Shown: in pieces, positions 42,548 to 49,635 of the stretch
Layout: every line of letters starts with the position of its first letter
How positions within the stretch are numbered: position 1 is the first letter of the stretch
Source of the DNA: Neoroseomonas terrae
GTDB taxonomy: Bacteria; Pseudomonadota; Alphaproteobacteria; Acetobacterales; Acetobacteraceae
NCBI RefSeq assembly: GCF_018129025.1
Contig: NZ_JAAEDI010000039.1
Span: 1-49,635 of the forward strand
DNA: 49,635 nt
Reading direction: 5' to 3'
The notes under the pieces: generated by a model
Told to the model about the DNA's origin: nothing
What the model saw: only the letters and a program-made list of their open reading frames with translations
Databases searched by the model: none
Made by a program: the position numbers and the translations under genes

Positions 42548-42608
42548 TCTGATCCGCTCTGCGGGCTTCTCTTTGCTGTCGCGTTGCGCCGTGCGACGGG
42601 TCAGATGG

Positions 42609-42962
42609 CTATTCCTGGCGGTGCGTCGGATCGTCCGACGCGTAGTCGAGTTCCCCGGCCGGCGGCGTAACAGCCCATCCTCGCGCCCGAAGCCTGTGCA
42701 CTATAGCCTTTTCAAGTTTGGTCAGCTGGGGGGAGGTCAATCCCGCCCACGTAGCGACTTCGGACACCGTATGAATTCCCACGTAATCCAGGTCGCGCAT
42801 CGCACTAAGAACTTCGCTTGTAACGTCATCACGCCGGGTGATCCGAAGCCGCGCCAACGCATTTCGGGCGCGGGGACGCAAACCCTGAAACTCTCCGCTG
42901 CTTTGGTCCGGCTCCATCCCTGCGCCCCGCGCCTCTCTGCTTAAGTCGTGGCTGCCGCTCAT
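42609..42962 (-). CDS. Hypothetical protein with helix-hairpin-helix-like domain
   Basis: A 117-residue protein starting MSGSHDLSREARGAGM. The core ARNALARLRITRRDDVTSEV, LSAMRDLDYVGIHTVSEVAT, then WAGLTSPQLTKLEKAIVHRL and RARGWAV resembles the helix-hairpin-helix fold of the RNA polymerase alpha C-terminal domain (short helix, G-I-x-T-V-x-E-L-A, helix, LGxKS-like turn, long helix). It is therefore possibly a nucleic-acid-binding regulator of the prophage. The turn residues are not the canonical ones, so this is a suggestion only. Confidence 0.5.
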   Translation of the reverse strand: MSGSHDLSREARGAGMEPDQSSGEFQGLRPRARNALARLRITRRDDVTSEVLSAMRDLDYVGIHTVSEVATWAGLTSPQLTKLEKAIVHRLRARGWAVTPPAGELDYASDDPTHRQE

Positions 42963-43216
42963 GGACAGCGGCTCGAATGGATTTGGCTAGCAAACCCGGG
43001 CACGCAAGCTGCCCTTGGCTCCACTTGGCGTCTCCTACCTTTGAGTGGCATCGAAGGGATCCGCGGCGAAGGCGCGTCGGGCGAGTTCGGCCGGGGGATC
43101 GATACTTACCATGCCGGCTTGTCCGGCGCCCTAACAAGTGATTCCGCGCGGCCACCGGGCCGGCGTACCGTGGCGCTGCCTCCCAAGGGAGGCTGATCCA
43201 TCTGCCTTTGACCTTT
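42963..43216. other. Non-coding region upstream of a strong terminator
   Basis: About 250 bp without a convincing gene on either strand. Several self-complementary stretches occur, such as CCTCCC-AA-GGGAGG near 43180. A perfect plus-strand terminator follows at 43217. Because no plus-strand gene ends here, a small non-coding RNA is possible. Confidence 0.35.
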
Positions 43217-43248
43217 GCCCGCCGAGGGTCCCCCGGCGGGCTTTCTTT
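43217..43248 (+). terminator. Rho-independent terminator
   Basis: GCCCGCCG (43217-43224) pairs perfectly with CGGCGGGC (43234-43241) around a 9-nt loop and is followed by TTTCTTT. The T tract is on the plus strand, so it ends transcription moving rightward, opposite to the phage late operon. Confidence 0.75.
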
Positions 43249-43306
43249 GGCGCAACGGCGCTTCTCGCGCCGCGCTTTAGGGCGCGCTTGCTGCCGTCGG
43301 CGCCGC

Positions 43307-43726
43307 TCAACCGATCGGCGGCTCGGGCCGCTTCAGCGGCTCATAATCTTCCGGGCGCTTCAGGTTCGCGGCGACCAGCACGGCACGCGCGTTGTTCGCC
43401 GCGTGGTAGGAATCGCGCCAGTCCAGGTACTGCGAAAACAGTCGCTGCCGCAGATCGGAGGCCAGCGCCTCCGTCGCGCGCAGCCGGGTCTCCAGCGTCG
43501 TCTTGTCGACGCGCAGGCCTTCGATTTCCTCGGTCTGCCGTTCGAACAGTGCGCGCTGATCTTCGCGGAGAGATTCCCTCTCCCGGTCATTGATCTGGGC
43601 GAGACGTGCTTCGCGGCCGCGGTGCCATGTGAAGAACATGTACACCATGATGATGGCAACGATGCCCCACGGGCCGTAAGCAGCGAGCGCCGGACCGGTG
43701 AGCAGCGACGAGAACAGCGCTTCCAC
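43307..43726 (-). CDS. Phage membrane protein with coiled coil
   Basis: A 139-residue protein. The N-terminal membrane helix (GPWGIVAIIMVYMFFTWHRG) is followed by a long coiled coil (LAQINDRERESLREDQRALF, ERQTEEIEGLRVDKTTLETR...). The C-terminus DSYHAANNARAVLVAANLKR and PEDYEPLKRPEPPIG recalls tails of phage i-spanin-like or holin-associated proteins. It is last in the structural part of the operon, 3 nt after the upstream gene. The role is unknown; lysis or superinfection exclusion are options. Confidence 0.65.
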   Translation of the reverse strand: MEALFSSLLTGPALAAYGPWGIVAIIMVYMFFTWHRGREARLAQINDRERESLREDQRALFERQTEEIEGLRVDKTTLETRLRATEALASDLRQRLFSQYLDWRDSYHAANNARAVLVAANLKRPEDYEPLKRPEPPIG

Positions 43727-43729
43727 GGG

Positions 43730-44191
43730 TCAGCCTCCAGCCCGGCGAATGAGCCGGTATTCGTCCTCCCACAGGATGTGGAGCGCGACGTACAGATTGC
43801 AGAGCGAGCAGGCGGCGTAGATCGACGCCGTCGGCGTGCCGGGTGCGGCAAGCCATGACGCTGCCGCCATTGATCCCCACAGGCAGCCAAGCCAACCCGC
43901 GGCGATCCATCGCGGCCACTTCAGCCAAGGCCAGGATCGGGACCCGCTGCTCAGCAGGGCGACCGTGCATTGCGCCCATCCGCCCAACAGGCCCGACCAG
44001 TGCCAGAAGTCCTCCGGCTGAACCTCGGACAGGACGCTGATTGAACCGAAGGTCGGCCCCTCGCGCCAATCCGCCCACAGCAGGAAGAAGAATACGGCTG
44101 TCGCACCGCCGAAGATGACCTCGAAAACCCAGGGTTCCCGTTCGAAGAAGAACCGGAAGGTGCGATAGGCGCGCTTCAGCGGTGTCGGCAT
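43730..44191 (-). CDS. Phage multi-pass membrane protein
   Basis: A 153-residue protein from ATG 44191 (MPTPLKRAYRTFRFFFEREP). It has four hydrophobic segments: VFEVIFGGATAVFFFLLWAD, HWSGLLGGWAQCTVALLSSG, WIAAGWLGCLWGSMAAASWL and SIYAACSLCNLYVALHILWE. The size and four-helix layout resemble small phage holin-like or accessory membrane proteins. The start one base after the upstream TGA indicates coupled translation. Confidence 0.65.
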   Translation of the reverse strand: MPTPLKRAYRTFRFFFEREPWVFEVIFGGATAVFFFLLWADWREGPTFGSISVLSEVQPEDFWHWSGLLGGWAQCTVALLSSGSRSWPWLKWPRWIAAGWLGCLWGSMAAASWLAAPGTPTASIYAACSLCNLYVALHILWEDEYRLIRRAGG

Positions 44192-44192
44192 G

Positions 44193-45413
44193 TCAGCGAT
44201 CCCTGATCGAGTAGCCGTCGGGCGCGGCCGCATCGGTGTACTGCCGCGTCAGGTGCTCCACGCGCGGGCCGATCCAGCCATTCAGGTGATTCCCGCCAGC
44301 GGCATTGCCGAGGAATCCCCGCTGCAGCCCAGGCGGTATCGCGACGGCGGTCGAGATGGGCGCCGCGCCATTGACCGACAGGACCAGCCCCGCCGGCCCG
44401 TAGGACGCGCGCACCGTGTGCCGCACCAGCGCGGGGCCGGACGCCATCGCGACGGTTCCCGCGATCACGCCACCAACGATCGAGCGGAGCCGGACCGTCG
44501 TGCCGCCTGCAATCAGCGACAGGCGTATGCGATTGCTGGACGTGCCGTCGTCGATCGTAAGCAGCTCACGATCGCCGCCGACAACGTCCCCGGGGGTGAA
44601 GTCGATGACGAAGGTGCCGGCATCGGGCGTGAGCCAGCGCGGGACGTCGATGAAGGAGACGTTGTCGGCGGAGCGGGTAGATGCCCCGGGCGAGCCGATG
44701 GGCGAAAGCACCGGGCTCGGCACGAACCCTGCGAGGGCAGTCAGACCGCCCCACAGGTACACGCTCAGCCCAGCGGCCGCGTAGCTCGGCGCCCTGCCCT
44801 GGCCGGCGCCCGTGATGAGGTAGAGGTTAAGCGCGGCGGCCGTCGCCGCGCCTGTCATCGCCCCCGACATCCAACAGAGGAACCAGCCGTCCCGCAGCGG
44901 GCGGATGCCGCTGCTGACGTTCGCACCGGTGTTGCCGACCACGCCATTGGCGAGGTCGAAATTCGCCCAGGAACCAAAGCCCGCAATCGCATTGGCCCAA
45001 AGCAACTGAATGAAGCTGCCAGCGCCGGCCCGAGCCATGACGTAGGACGTATAGACGTCACCGATGGTCGCCACGGTCATGTTCGCCGCACCGATGACAT
45101 GCGTGCTGGTCGCGCCGCCGTCGGTCAGGAGCGCCGCCTCGGTAAGGCCGTTAGGCGCAAGGCCGGCATTCGGTGCCAGAACCACGTTGCTTTGCGACCA
45201 GGCGGCACCTTGGAAGCGCGGGTCGGTGATGCGGTTGGTGATCGCCGCCTCCACCAGCAGACCGCGATGCGCCCCTGTCGCCGCATCCCAGTCAGGGCGC
45301 AGGGCGTTTGCCAGCCGCTCGGCCAGCACACCGTCCGGCCCGAACGACCAGCCGCTATTCGCCCGCGCCACCGCCAGCAGGTCGGTGTCCGGGTACTCCA
45401 GCCGGGACAGCAT
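44193..45413 (-). CDS. Phage tail fibre/spike-type protein with LamG-like domain
   Basis: A 406-residue protein. Residues ~45-215 (GLLVEAAITNRITDPRFQGA, AWSQSNV...VYTSYVMARA...WFLCWMSGAMTG) follow the beta-rich head-spike/carbohydrate-binding pattern of phage structural proteins. Residues ~235-400 (NVSFIDVPRWLTPDAGTFVI, DFTPGD...LTIDDGTSSNRIRLSLIAGG...VRASYGPAGLVLSVNG) form a concanavalin/LamG-like jelly roll. The ending GNHLNGWIGPRVEHL is typical for that fold. Probably a receptor-binding or decoration protein. Start ATG 45413 overlaps the stop of the preceding gene (TGATG). Confidence 0.75.
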   Translation of the reverse strand: MLSRLEYPDTDLLAVARANSGWSFGPDGVLAERLANALRPDWDAATGAHRGLLVEAAITNRITDPRFQGAAWSQSNVVLAPNAGLAPNGLTEAALLTDGGATSTHVIGAANMTVATIGDVYTSYVMARAGAGSFIQLLWANAIAGFGSWANFDLANGVVGNTGANVSSGIRPLRDGWFLCWMSGAMTGAATAAALNLYLITGAGQGRAPSYAAAGLSVYLWGGLTALAGFVPSPVLSPIGSPGASTRSADNVSFIDVPRWLTPDAGTFVIDFTPGDVVGGDRELLTIDDGTSSNRIRLSLIAGGTTVRLRSIVGGVIAGTVAMASGPALVRHTVRASYGPAGLVLSVNGAAPISTAVAIPPGLQRGFLGNAAGGNHLNGWIGPRVEHLTRQYTDAAAPDGYSIRDR

Positions 45414-45955
45414 CAGACGCGCTCCACCACGCGCCAGGAGCCCGCGATCACCGCGGCGCCAAGCGCGGCGCCGAACAGCAATTCACCGAGCTCCGTCGCC
45501 GCGGGGCGCCGCGGGTCACCGGCAGGCCTCAGCCGCCACCCGATCTCGTACGCCGGCGCGCAGGTCAGTCCAGCCACCAACGGCCACCACCAACCACCGC
45601 CGGCGAGCCACAGCACCACGGCCGCGGGTGCCCCCCACAGCACGCCGCGCGCCGTGTGCAGCGCCGCGTCGCGGGACCATCCGCCCTCATTCCTGCCGAG
45701 GTCGATCGACCCCCACCATCCGGGGAGGCAGCCGAGCCAGAGTGCGGCTGCCAGCGCCAACGACCAGCCCCACGGCAGCGGCGTCACCAACCACGCCAGC
45801 AGCGCCAACGGGACGGCCCAGGCAACAACCCGCGCAGTCGTCGCGCCGCGGCCGGTGACGCGGGCAAACACCGCCGCGCCGCGCAGCCAGAAGCCCGCGG
45901 CGCCGATCAGCGCGCCCGCGAAGGCCCGGGTGAGGTCGAGGATCTCCGGCACCAT
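45413..45955 (-). CDS. Phage membrane protein with SWRVVER C-terminus
   Basis: A 180-residue protein from ATG 45955 (MVPEILDLTRAFAGALIGAA). Hydrophobic segments alternate with short loops (VVAWAVPLALLAWLVTPLPW, SLALAAALWLGCLPGWWGSI, WGAPAAVVLWLAGGGWWWPL, ELLFGAALGAAVIAG), so five or more helices are expected. A long upstream extension of the frame is antisense-like and rejected. The C-terminal GSWRVVERV repeats the end of the upstream gene's product (SWRVVERL). The function is unknown. Confidence 0.65.
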   Translation of the reverse strand: MVPEILDLTRAFAGALIGAAGFWLRGAAVFARVTGRGATTARVVAWAVPLALLAWLVTPLPWGWSLALAAALWLGCLPGWWGSIDLGRNEGGWSRDAALHTARGVLWGAPAAVVLWLAGGGWWWPLVAGLTCAPAYEIGWRLRPAGDPRRPAATELGELLFGAALGAAVIAGSWRVVERV

Positions 45956-46755
45956 CAAAGCCGCTCCACGACGCGCCAGGAGCGCGACCATCCGGGGAAT
46001 GCCGTCCGCGTCATGCCGTCGACCTGGCCGGGCTGCACGACGGCACCCCAGATGCTGCGGATGTTCATCTCCGCCCGGCTGAGCCCGGTATCTGGCACCC
46101 ACAGCACGTCGCGCACCGCGCCGTTCCGCCGCACCATCGCCCGATACTGCGTGGCGATCTCCGACACGCCGAGGTAGCGCGTCTCAAACGCGGCAAAGCG
46201 CGGGTTGCTGAGCGCCGGGGCGGGGAACTCCGCCCCCGTGAACCCATTCCGATCCCGGCGATCGAGGATCATCCGATCTTCCTGGTAACCCCAGGATTGA
46301 GCACGGGTCATGCGCCACAGCGCACCCGCCACCACCAGGCCGATATCGATCTCCGCCAGCGCCGCGTCGGTCACTTCCACCAGGAGGTAGCGGCCCGTCG
46401 CCGGACCGGCGGCGCGCACCACGACTACGTTGCCGTTGGCCTCGTCGCCGGTCGCCGCAGGCCCCACGCCACTATCCCAAGCGTCGCCGGCGGCGCCCGT
46501 ATTATCGGCCGTTGAGAGCCGAACACGGATCGTTGCCGAGGCCGTCAGTGTGCCGGACAGGGGCGCCACGCAATCGAGGGGACGCGACGCGCCAAGGTCG
46601 AACAGGATCGCCGCCGTGCTCCCCATGAACCGCGTCCGCACCCGCGGCTGAGGGTCCTGCAGGTTCGAAAGCGGCATGGTCGGGACCGTGGCGGCAGAGG
46701 CCGTCACCGACGCAGCGCGCGCGATCACGTCATCGTAGAGAAAAGCGGCCGGCAT
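45955..46755 (-). CDS. Phage tail/structural protein
   Basis: A 266-residue soluble protein: MPAAFLYDDVIARAASVTAS, then PLSNLQDPQPRVRTRFMGST and ILFDLGASRPLDCVAPLSG, a galactose-binding-like jelly roll opening. Then come GRYLLVEVTDAALAEIDIGL, ALWRMTRAQSWGYQEDRM and SWRVVERL at the end. This order is typical of tail-tip or baseplate accessory proteins near the host-specificity genes. There is a 1-nt gap to the upstream tail gene and a 1-nt overlap (TGATG) with the downstream one. Confidence 0.7.
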   Translation of the reverse strand: MPAAFLYDDVIARAASVTASAATVPTMPLSNLQDPQPRVRTRFMGSTAAILFDLGASRPLDCVAPLSGTLTASATIRVRLSTADNTGAAGDAWDSGVGPAATGDEANGNVVVVRAAGPATGRYLLVEVTDAALAEIDIGLVVAGALWRMTRAQSWGYQEDRMILDRRDRNGFTGAEFPAPALSNPRFAAFETRYLGVSEIATQYRAMVRRNGAVRDVLWVPDTGLSRAEMNIRSIWGAVVQPGQVDGMTRTAFPGWSRSWRVVERL

Positions 46756-46756
46756 C

Positions 46757-47881
46757 TCAGGCTCCTGGCAGGGTCGCGATGGTGATGGTCAGCCGCTGCG
46801 CCCCGAGCTGCTCCCGCCACCCGACGACGACGCCACGCACCCCGCCGCCCATCTCCCACAGGTCGTACGAGACGCGGCCGATGTGCCCGCACTCGATCTG
46901 ACCGAGATAGCGGTCGGTGGTGACCTCAAAGATCCGCGGCCCCGCCTCCAGCCACCTGGCCCACGCCTGCGCGCGCGTGGCGGCATCGGCCTGCGACCAG
47001 AACAGCCCGGGAAGCAGCAGGTCTCGCTGCGGCGCGATGCGCTGGGTGAGGGTGACGCTGTTGATGCGCTCCGGGCCGGACGCGTTGTTCTTCAGCCGCT
47101 CGCGATCCGCGGCCGGGACACTACCCGCCACGTCCGTCATCGGGGTCCAGTTGGGCCGCCAATTCACGCCGACGGAGGTGGGCAGCGATCGGAGCGAGGC
47201 CGGCAGCGACACCGGGCGGCAGTCCAGGATCCAGGCCGCCTTGATATCGAACTGGTCAGTCGCGTCGCTCGCGATCGGATCGAACAGGCGAATGGCGCCC
47301 GACCGCCCACCGCAGAGCACCGCCCCGCTGGCCTGCACAATGGTGCTCGCGGCGTCGGAGGCTGTGATCTCCTGCCCGCCGCTGTACCAGCCGATCTCGC
47401 CCGGGATGTCCGCATCAGCAAAGGCGAAGGAAGTGCCGTCGATCTCCAGCGCGCCGACGCCCGGCCCCAGCGCATTGATCAGCCGCCGCAGGACGCCCGC
47501 GGTGCTGCTGACGTACCCGCCATCGGCGTCGCCGCGAACGTCGGCCGTCACGATCCCGTCCGGCGTGCTCCCGAGCTGGAACATGCCGAGAGCTTCCCAC
47601 GGCCGCGCCTGGCCGACTGTCGGCGTGCCGCTGCTGACCAGCGCCTGTTCCACACCGCGGATGCGGACGGCATCGATGGAGAAGACCTGGCGCCAGGACA
47701 CCTGATAGGTCGGCAAGCTGCCGGCGCCGAGATCGATGTTGCCGAGGAAGACCGGGCTGACGTTGCCGCAGCGCCCGAGCAGCACAGGCTTGGGCCGGTC
47801 CTTGAGTTCGTTGCCGCCCTCGATGCCGCCGGTCCCCGCGTACTTCGTCGGCTGCAGCGGCACCGCCAGGCGCTCCAGCAC
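46757..47881 (-). pseudogene. Phage tail (tip/baseplate) protein, 5'-truncated
   Basis: The frame from GTG 47881 gives 374 residues. LERLAVPLQPTKYAGTGGIE, GGNELKDRPKPVLLGRCGNV and SPVFLGNI match an internal part of tail-tip proteins, which normally have another 100 or more residues before the L-Q-P-x-x-Y-x-G motif. Homology continues upstream only to about GTLVGVD (47903), where the sequence becomes the terminase. The rest is intact to LTITIATLPGA. The gene lost its start by deletion; translation from the GTG or as part of a terminase read-through would give an abnormal product. Confidence 0.7.
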
Positions 47882-49035
47882 GTCGACACCGACCAGGGTG
47901 CCGGTGCGTCCTCGCCAAACGTCTTCACCATGACCTGGCGAAGGCCTTCATGGTCACCGAGGTCGGCCGCTCGCTCCGCCTGCGCCTGCGCCCGTGCCAA
48001 GCCGCCTATGCCATCCTTTGTGAACGGGGACATGACGCCAAGGATCCAGGCGCCGGCAGTCTTCACGCGACGCCGCTCGCCTGTGACGCGGCCGTCCTCG
48101 TCGATCGTCTCGCCCTCACCAACCCAGCGGCCAGTCAGGTTCATGGCATAGCGCTCGCCATCCTCAATCAAGCACCCCGTCGGGCAGACGAGCCGCGCCT
48201 TGGCCTGGACCTCGTCCAGCGGCGCATCCTTCGGCCAGTCGAGCACCATGCGACGCGACGTGCCGGGATGCGGCGAGGAGTAGGTGCCGCAATGCGGACA
48301 GCGCCACCACCAGGTGCAGCGCGTGCTGTCGGCGTAGACCGCCATGATGCCGCGCTGCTTCGTGCGCGGCGCGTCGATCGGAGCGCCCCGGTCGGGGTGA
48401 CTGATCACCAGTAGCTTCGAATCAGCGCCGGCCGCCTGGCGACGTGGATTCAGCAAGGCGAGAGGGTCGCCGAGCGATTCGTCGTAGTTGTCGATCTCGT
48501 CGGCGACGATGCGCGCGACGTGCTTGTTCACCAGCGATGACGGCGTGAAGGTCAGAAACTCCGCCCGCCCGCCGCGGAAGCGCTTGAAGGCAACGGAATC
48601 ACGCCCGAGGCCGCGCCGCAGATGACCGAGCAGCGGGTCATGCTGGTCGAGCATCGGCTCGATGCGGCCCTTCACATAGGCATCGAGCGCGGCGTCGGTG
48701 TTCAGGTACCACAGCAGATCGGCCGGATCGCTCTCGGCCGTGTAGAGCAGCCAGTTCTCCGCGATCATCGTCTTGCCGCAGGCGCCGGGCCCGACGATGC
48801 CGACCGTGTCGTACTGGTCGTCGCTGAGCCAGTGCATCGGCTCGGTCAGATACGGCGCGGTGTCGTGCGACCAGCGCTCAAGATGCGCGCCAACAGGCGA
48901 CTTCACCCACCGATTCCTCCCCGCGTGGTCGGCGACCGACATGCGGTTCGGCGGAAGGAGAGCGTCGAAGGTGTCGCTCAGCAACCGGCCGGCGTTGGCG
49001 AAGGCGAAGCGCGCTGGGTCAGGCGGCGCCGGCAT
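47548..49035 (-). pseudogene. Phage terminase large subunit (GpA-like), ATPase half only
   Basis: The first ~378 residues are a GpA-type packaging ATPase: Walker A VGIVGPGACGKTMIAENW, Walker B region VARIVADEIDNYDES, zinc-binding WRCPHCGTYSS and LVCPTGCLIEDG, then ILGVMSPFTKDGIGGLARAQ and LRQVMVKTFGEDAP. In intact relatives the next segment (NTxLGEPW...) leads into the nuclease domain. Here the frame continues out of phase through the tail gene for about 118 meaningless residues to a stop at 47548. The start at 49035 overlaps the small subunit gene by 17 nt. Without the nuclease domain it cannot package DNA normally. Confidence 0.8.
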
Positions 49036-49597
49036 GCTCCTGTTCCTCGGGTGGCGGGGCCGCGTCGTCGCTCAGCAGATCATTGAGCTTGCGGTGCAGT
49101 TCCCGCTGCTGCGCCTCGATCGCGCGGCGCATGTCGCGCACCACGGCGTCGGGCAGGTTGTGTCGGCGACCGAGCTGCGAAGGCAGGCCGGCCAGAAACT
49201 GTGACAGCGGCGTCCATGCCTCCGCCAGACGGATGCGCATCTCGCTGGTCAGGACCAGAAAGCCGCGCTGCTTGGCGACGTCGTCCTCGACGCGCATCGC
49301 CTGCGCGAGCTTGAGCCGCTCGCCGGCGGACAGGATCCGCTCCGCCTCCGGCAGCAGGTCTTCCATCGGAAGGCTGACCTGCGACAGCAGGTCGTCGCGC
49401 TGGTCGCGGGCCGCCGCGTCCTCGTCGCGCTTTGCCTGGACGAAAGTGATGACCGCCGCCGGGTCCAGCTGCCAGGGGACGCCGTTACTTCCCTCCGCGA
49501 CGACCGGAAATTCCGGATACCGCCGCATCATTCTGCGCAGCGTCGGAAGGGAGATGCGGAGCTTGTCCGCCATCTCCTCCAGATTCACGGTGACCAT
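49019..49597 (-). CDS. Phage terminase small subunit (DUF1441/Nu1-like)
   Basis: A 192-residue protein starting MVTVNLEEMADKLRISLPTL, a winged helix-turn-helix that recognises the packaging site (RRMMRRYPEFPVVAEGSNGV then PWQLDPAAVITFV). A long helical region follows (DQRDDLLSQVSLPMEDLLPE, SAGERLKLAQAMRVEDD, EAWTPLSQFLAGLPSQLGRR) and ends in an acidic Pro-rich tail. It is followed by the large subunit with a 17-nt overlap. ATG 49597 has GGGGG upstream. It seems intact even though its partner is truncated. Confidence 0.85.
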   Translation of the reverse strand: MVTVNLEEMADKLRISLPTLRRMMRRYPEFPVVAEGSNGVPWQLDPAAVITFVQAKRDEDAAARDQRDDLLSQVSLPMEDLLPEAERILSAGERLKLAQAMRVEDDVAKQRGFLVLTSEMRIRLAEAWTPLSQFLAGLPSQLGRRHNLPDAVVRDMRRAIEAQQRELHRKLNDLLSDDAAPPPEEQEHAGAA

Positions 49598-49635
49598 GCG
49601 ACCCCCGCTGCGGCGCCGGCGCGGACAGAAACAGG

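Larger units (their letters stand above)
39913..49635 (-). mobile_element. Defective prophage (left part)
   Basis: From the tRNA-Glu fragment to the window edge almost all genes are on the minus strand in phage late order: small terminase, large terminase, tail/structural genes, membrane proteins, holin-like, spanins, endolysin. The large terminase and the first tail gene are fused by a deletion. The integrase and the intact tRNA-Glu are expected to the right of 49635. Confidence 0.85.

Noticed and set aside
44190..46082. A 630-codon plus-strand frame
   Set aside because: Antisense of three coupled phage genes that have clear structural-protein and membrane patterns; the plus frame becomes pure Pro/Arg/Ala/Ser.
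1..49635. CRISPR array, rRNA genes, riboswitches
   Set aside because: No regularly spaced repeats, rRNA motifs or recognisable riboswitch cores were found on either strand.

Overview
The window is GC-rich (roughly 68-70% by eye), with GTG/TTG starts, frequent ATGA/TGATG translational coupling and a gene set typical of Alphaproteobacteria: a Bug-type solute receptor, a DUF3141 hydrolase, an Acetobacteraceae-like pair of DCDIHP-type amidohydrolases, and ImuB-DnaE2 style SOS polymerase remnants. A Roseomonas-like member of the Acetobacteraceae is the best guess. That is inference, since no rRNA or housekeeping marker is present.

Region 1 (1-24,463) is chromosomal backbone. A minus-strand, translationally coupled trio of two amidohydrolases and a Rieske protein lies divergent to an MBL-fold hydrolase and a gamma-glutamyltransferase-like enzyme. 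It is followed by an M20 peptidase, a DUF3141 alpha/beta hydrolase, a small HTH protein, an HU protein, a GMC oxidoreductase, a Bug receptor and a methyltransferase. An AaeB-AaeX-AaeA-like efflux operon (FUSC, DUF1656, HlyD) comes next, then a GlsB/YeaQ protein, an LdhA-like dehydrogenase and an AspT-like transporter. A frameshifted dnaE2 3' scrap lies between the last groups.

Region 2 (24,464-39,885) is a decaying integrative island. A P4-type tyrosine integrase sits just inside a 15-bp direct repeat (14/15 identical) that also occurs at the far end, inside a tRNA-Glu 3' fragment. Sets of GGGGGTA-type putative arm sites occur near both ends. The interior is a patchwork of broken genes: SRAP, IS5, IS481, IS630, dnaE2, a hybrid histidine kinase, DUF3987, and two interrupted small phage/plasmid-type genes. 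Among them lies one apparently intact cargo pair: a GYD-domain protein and a 1,136-residue cyclase/AAA/TPR protein.

Region 3 (39,913 to beyond 49,635) is the left part of a defective prophage. It carries a minus-strand late operon running from terminase small subunit through tail/structural genes to membrane proteins, a holin-like gene, an overlapping Rz/Rz1 spanin pair and a GH108 lysozyme. A deletion joins the ATPase half of the large terminase directly to a 5'-truncated tail gene, so no portal, capsid, tail-tube or tape-measure genes lie between them. Three small plus-strand genes form a moron-like insert. The prophage abuts a 42-nt tRNA-Glu 3' half, which implies that island and prophage are integrated in tandem at one tRNA-Glu gene. 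The intact copy should lie to the right of the window.
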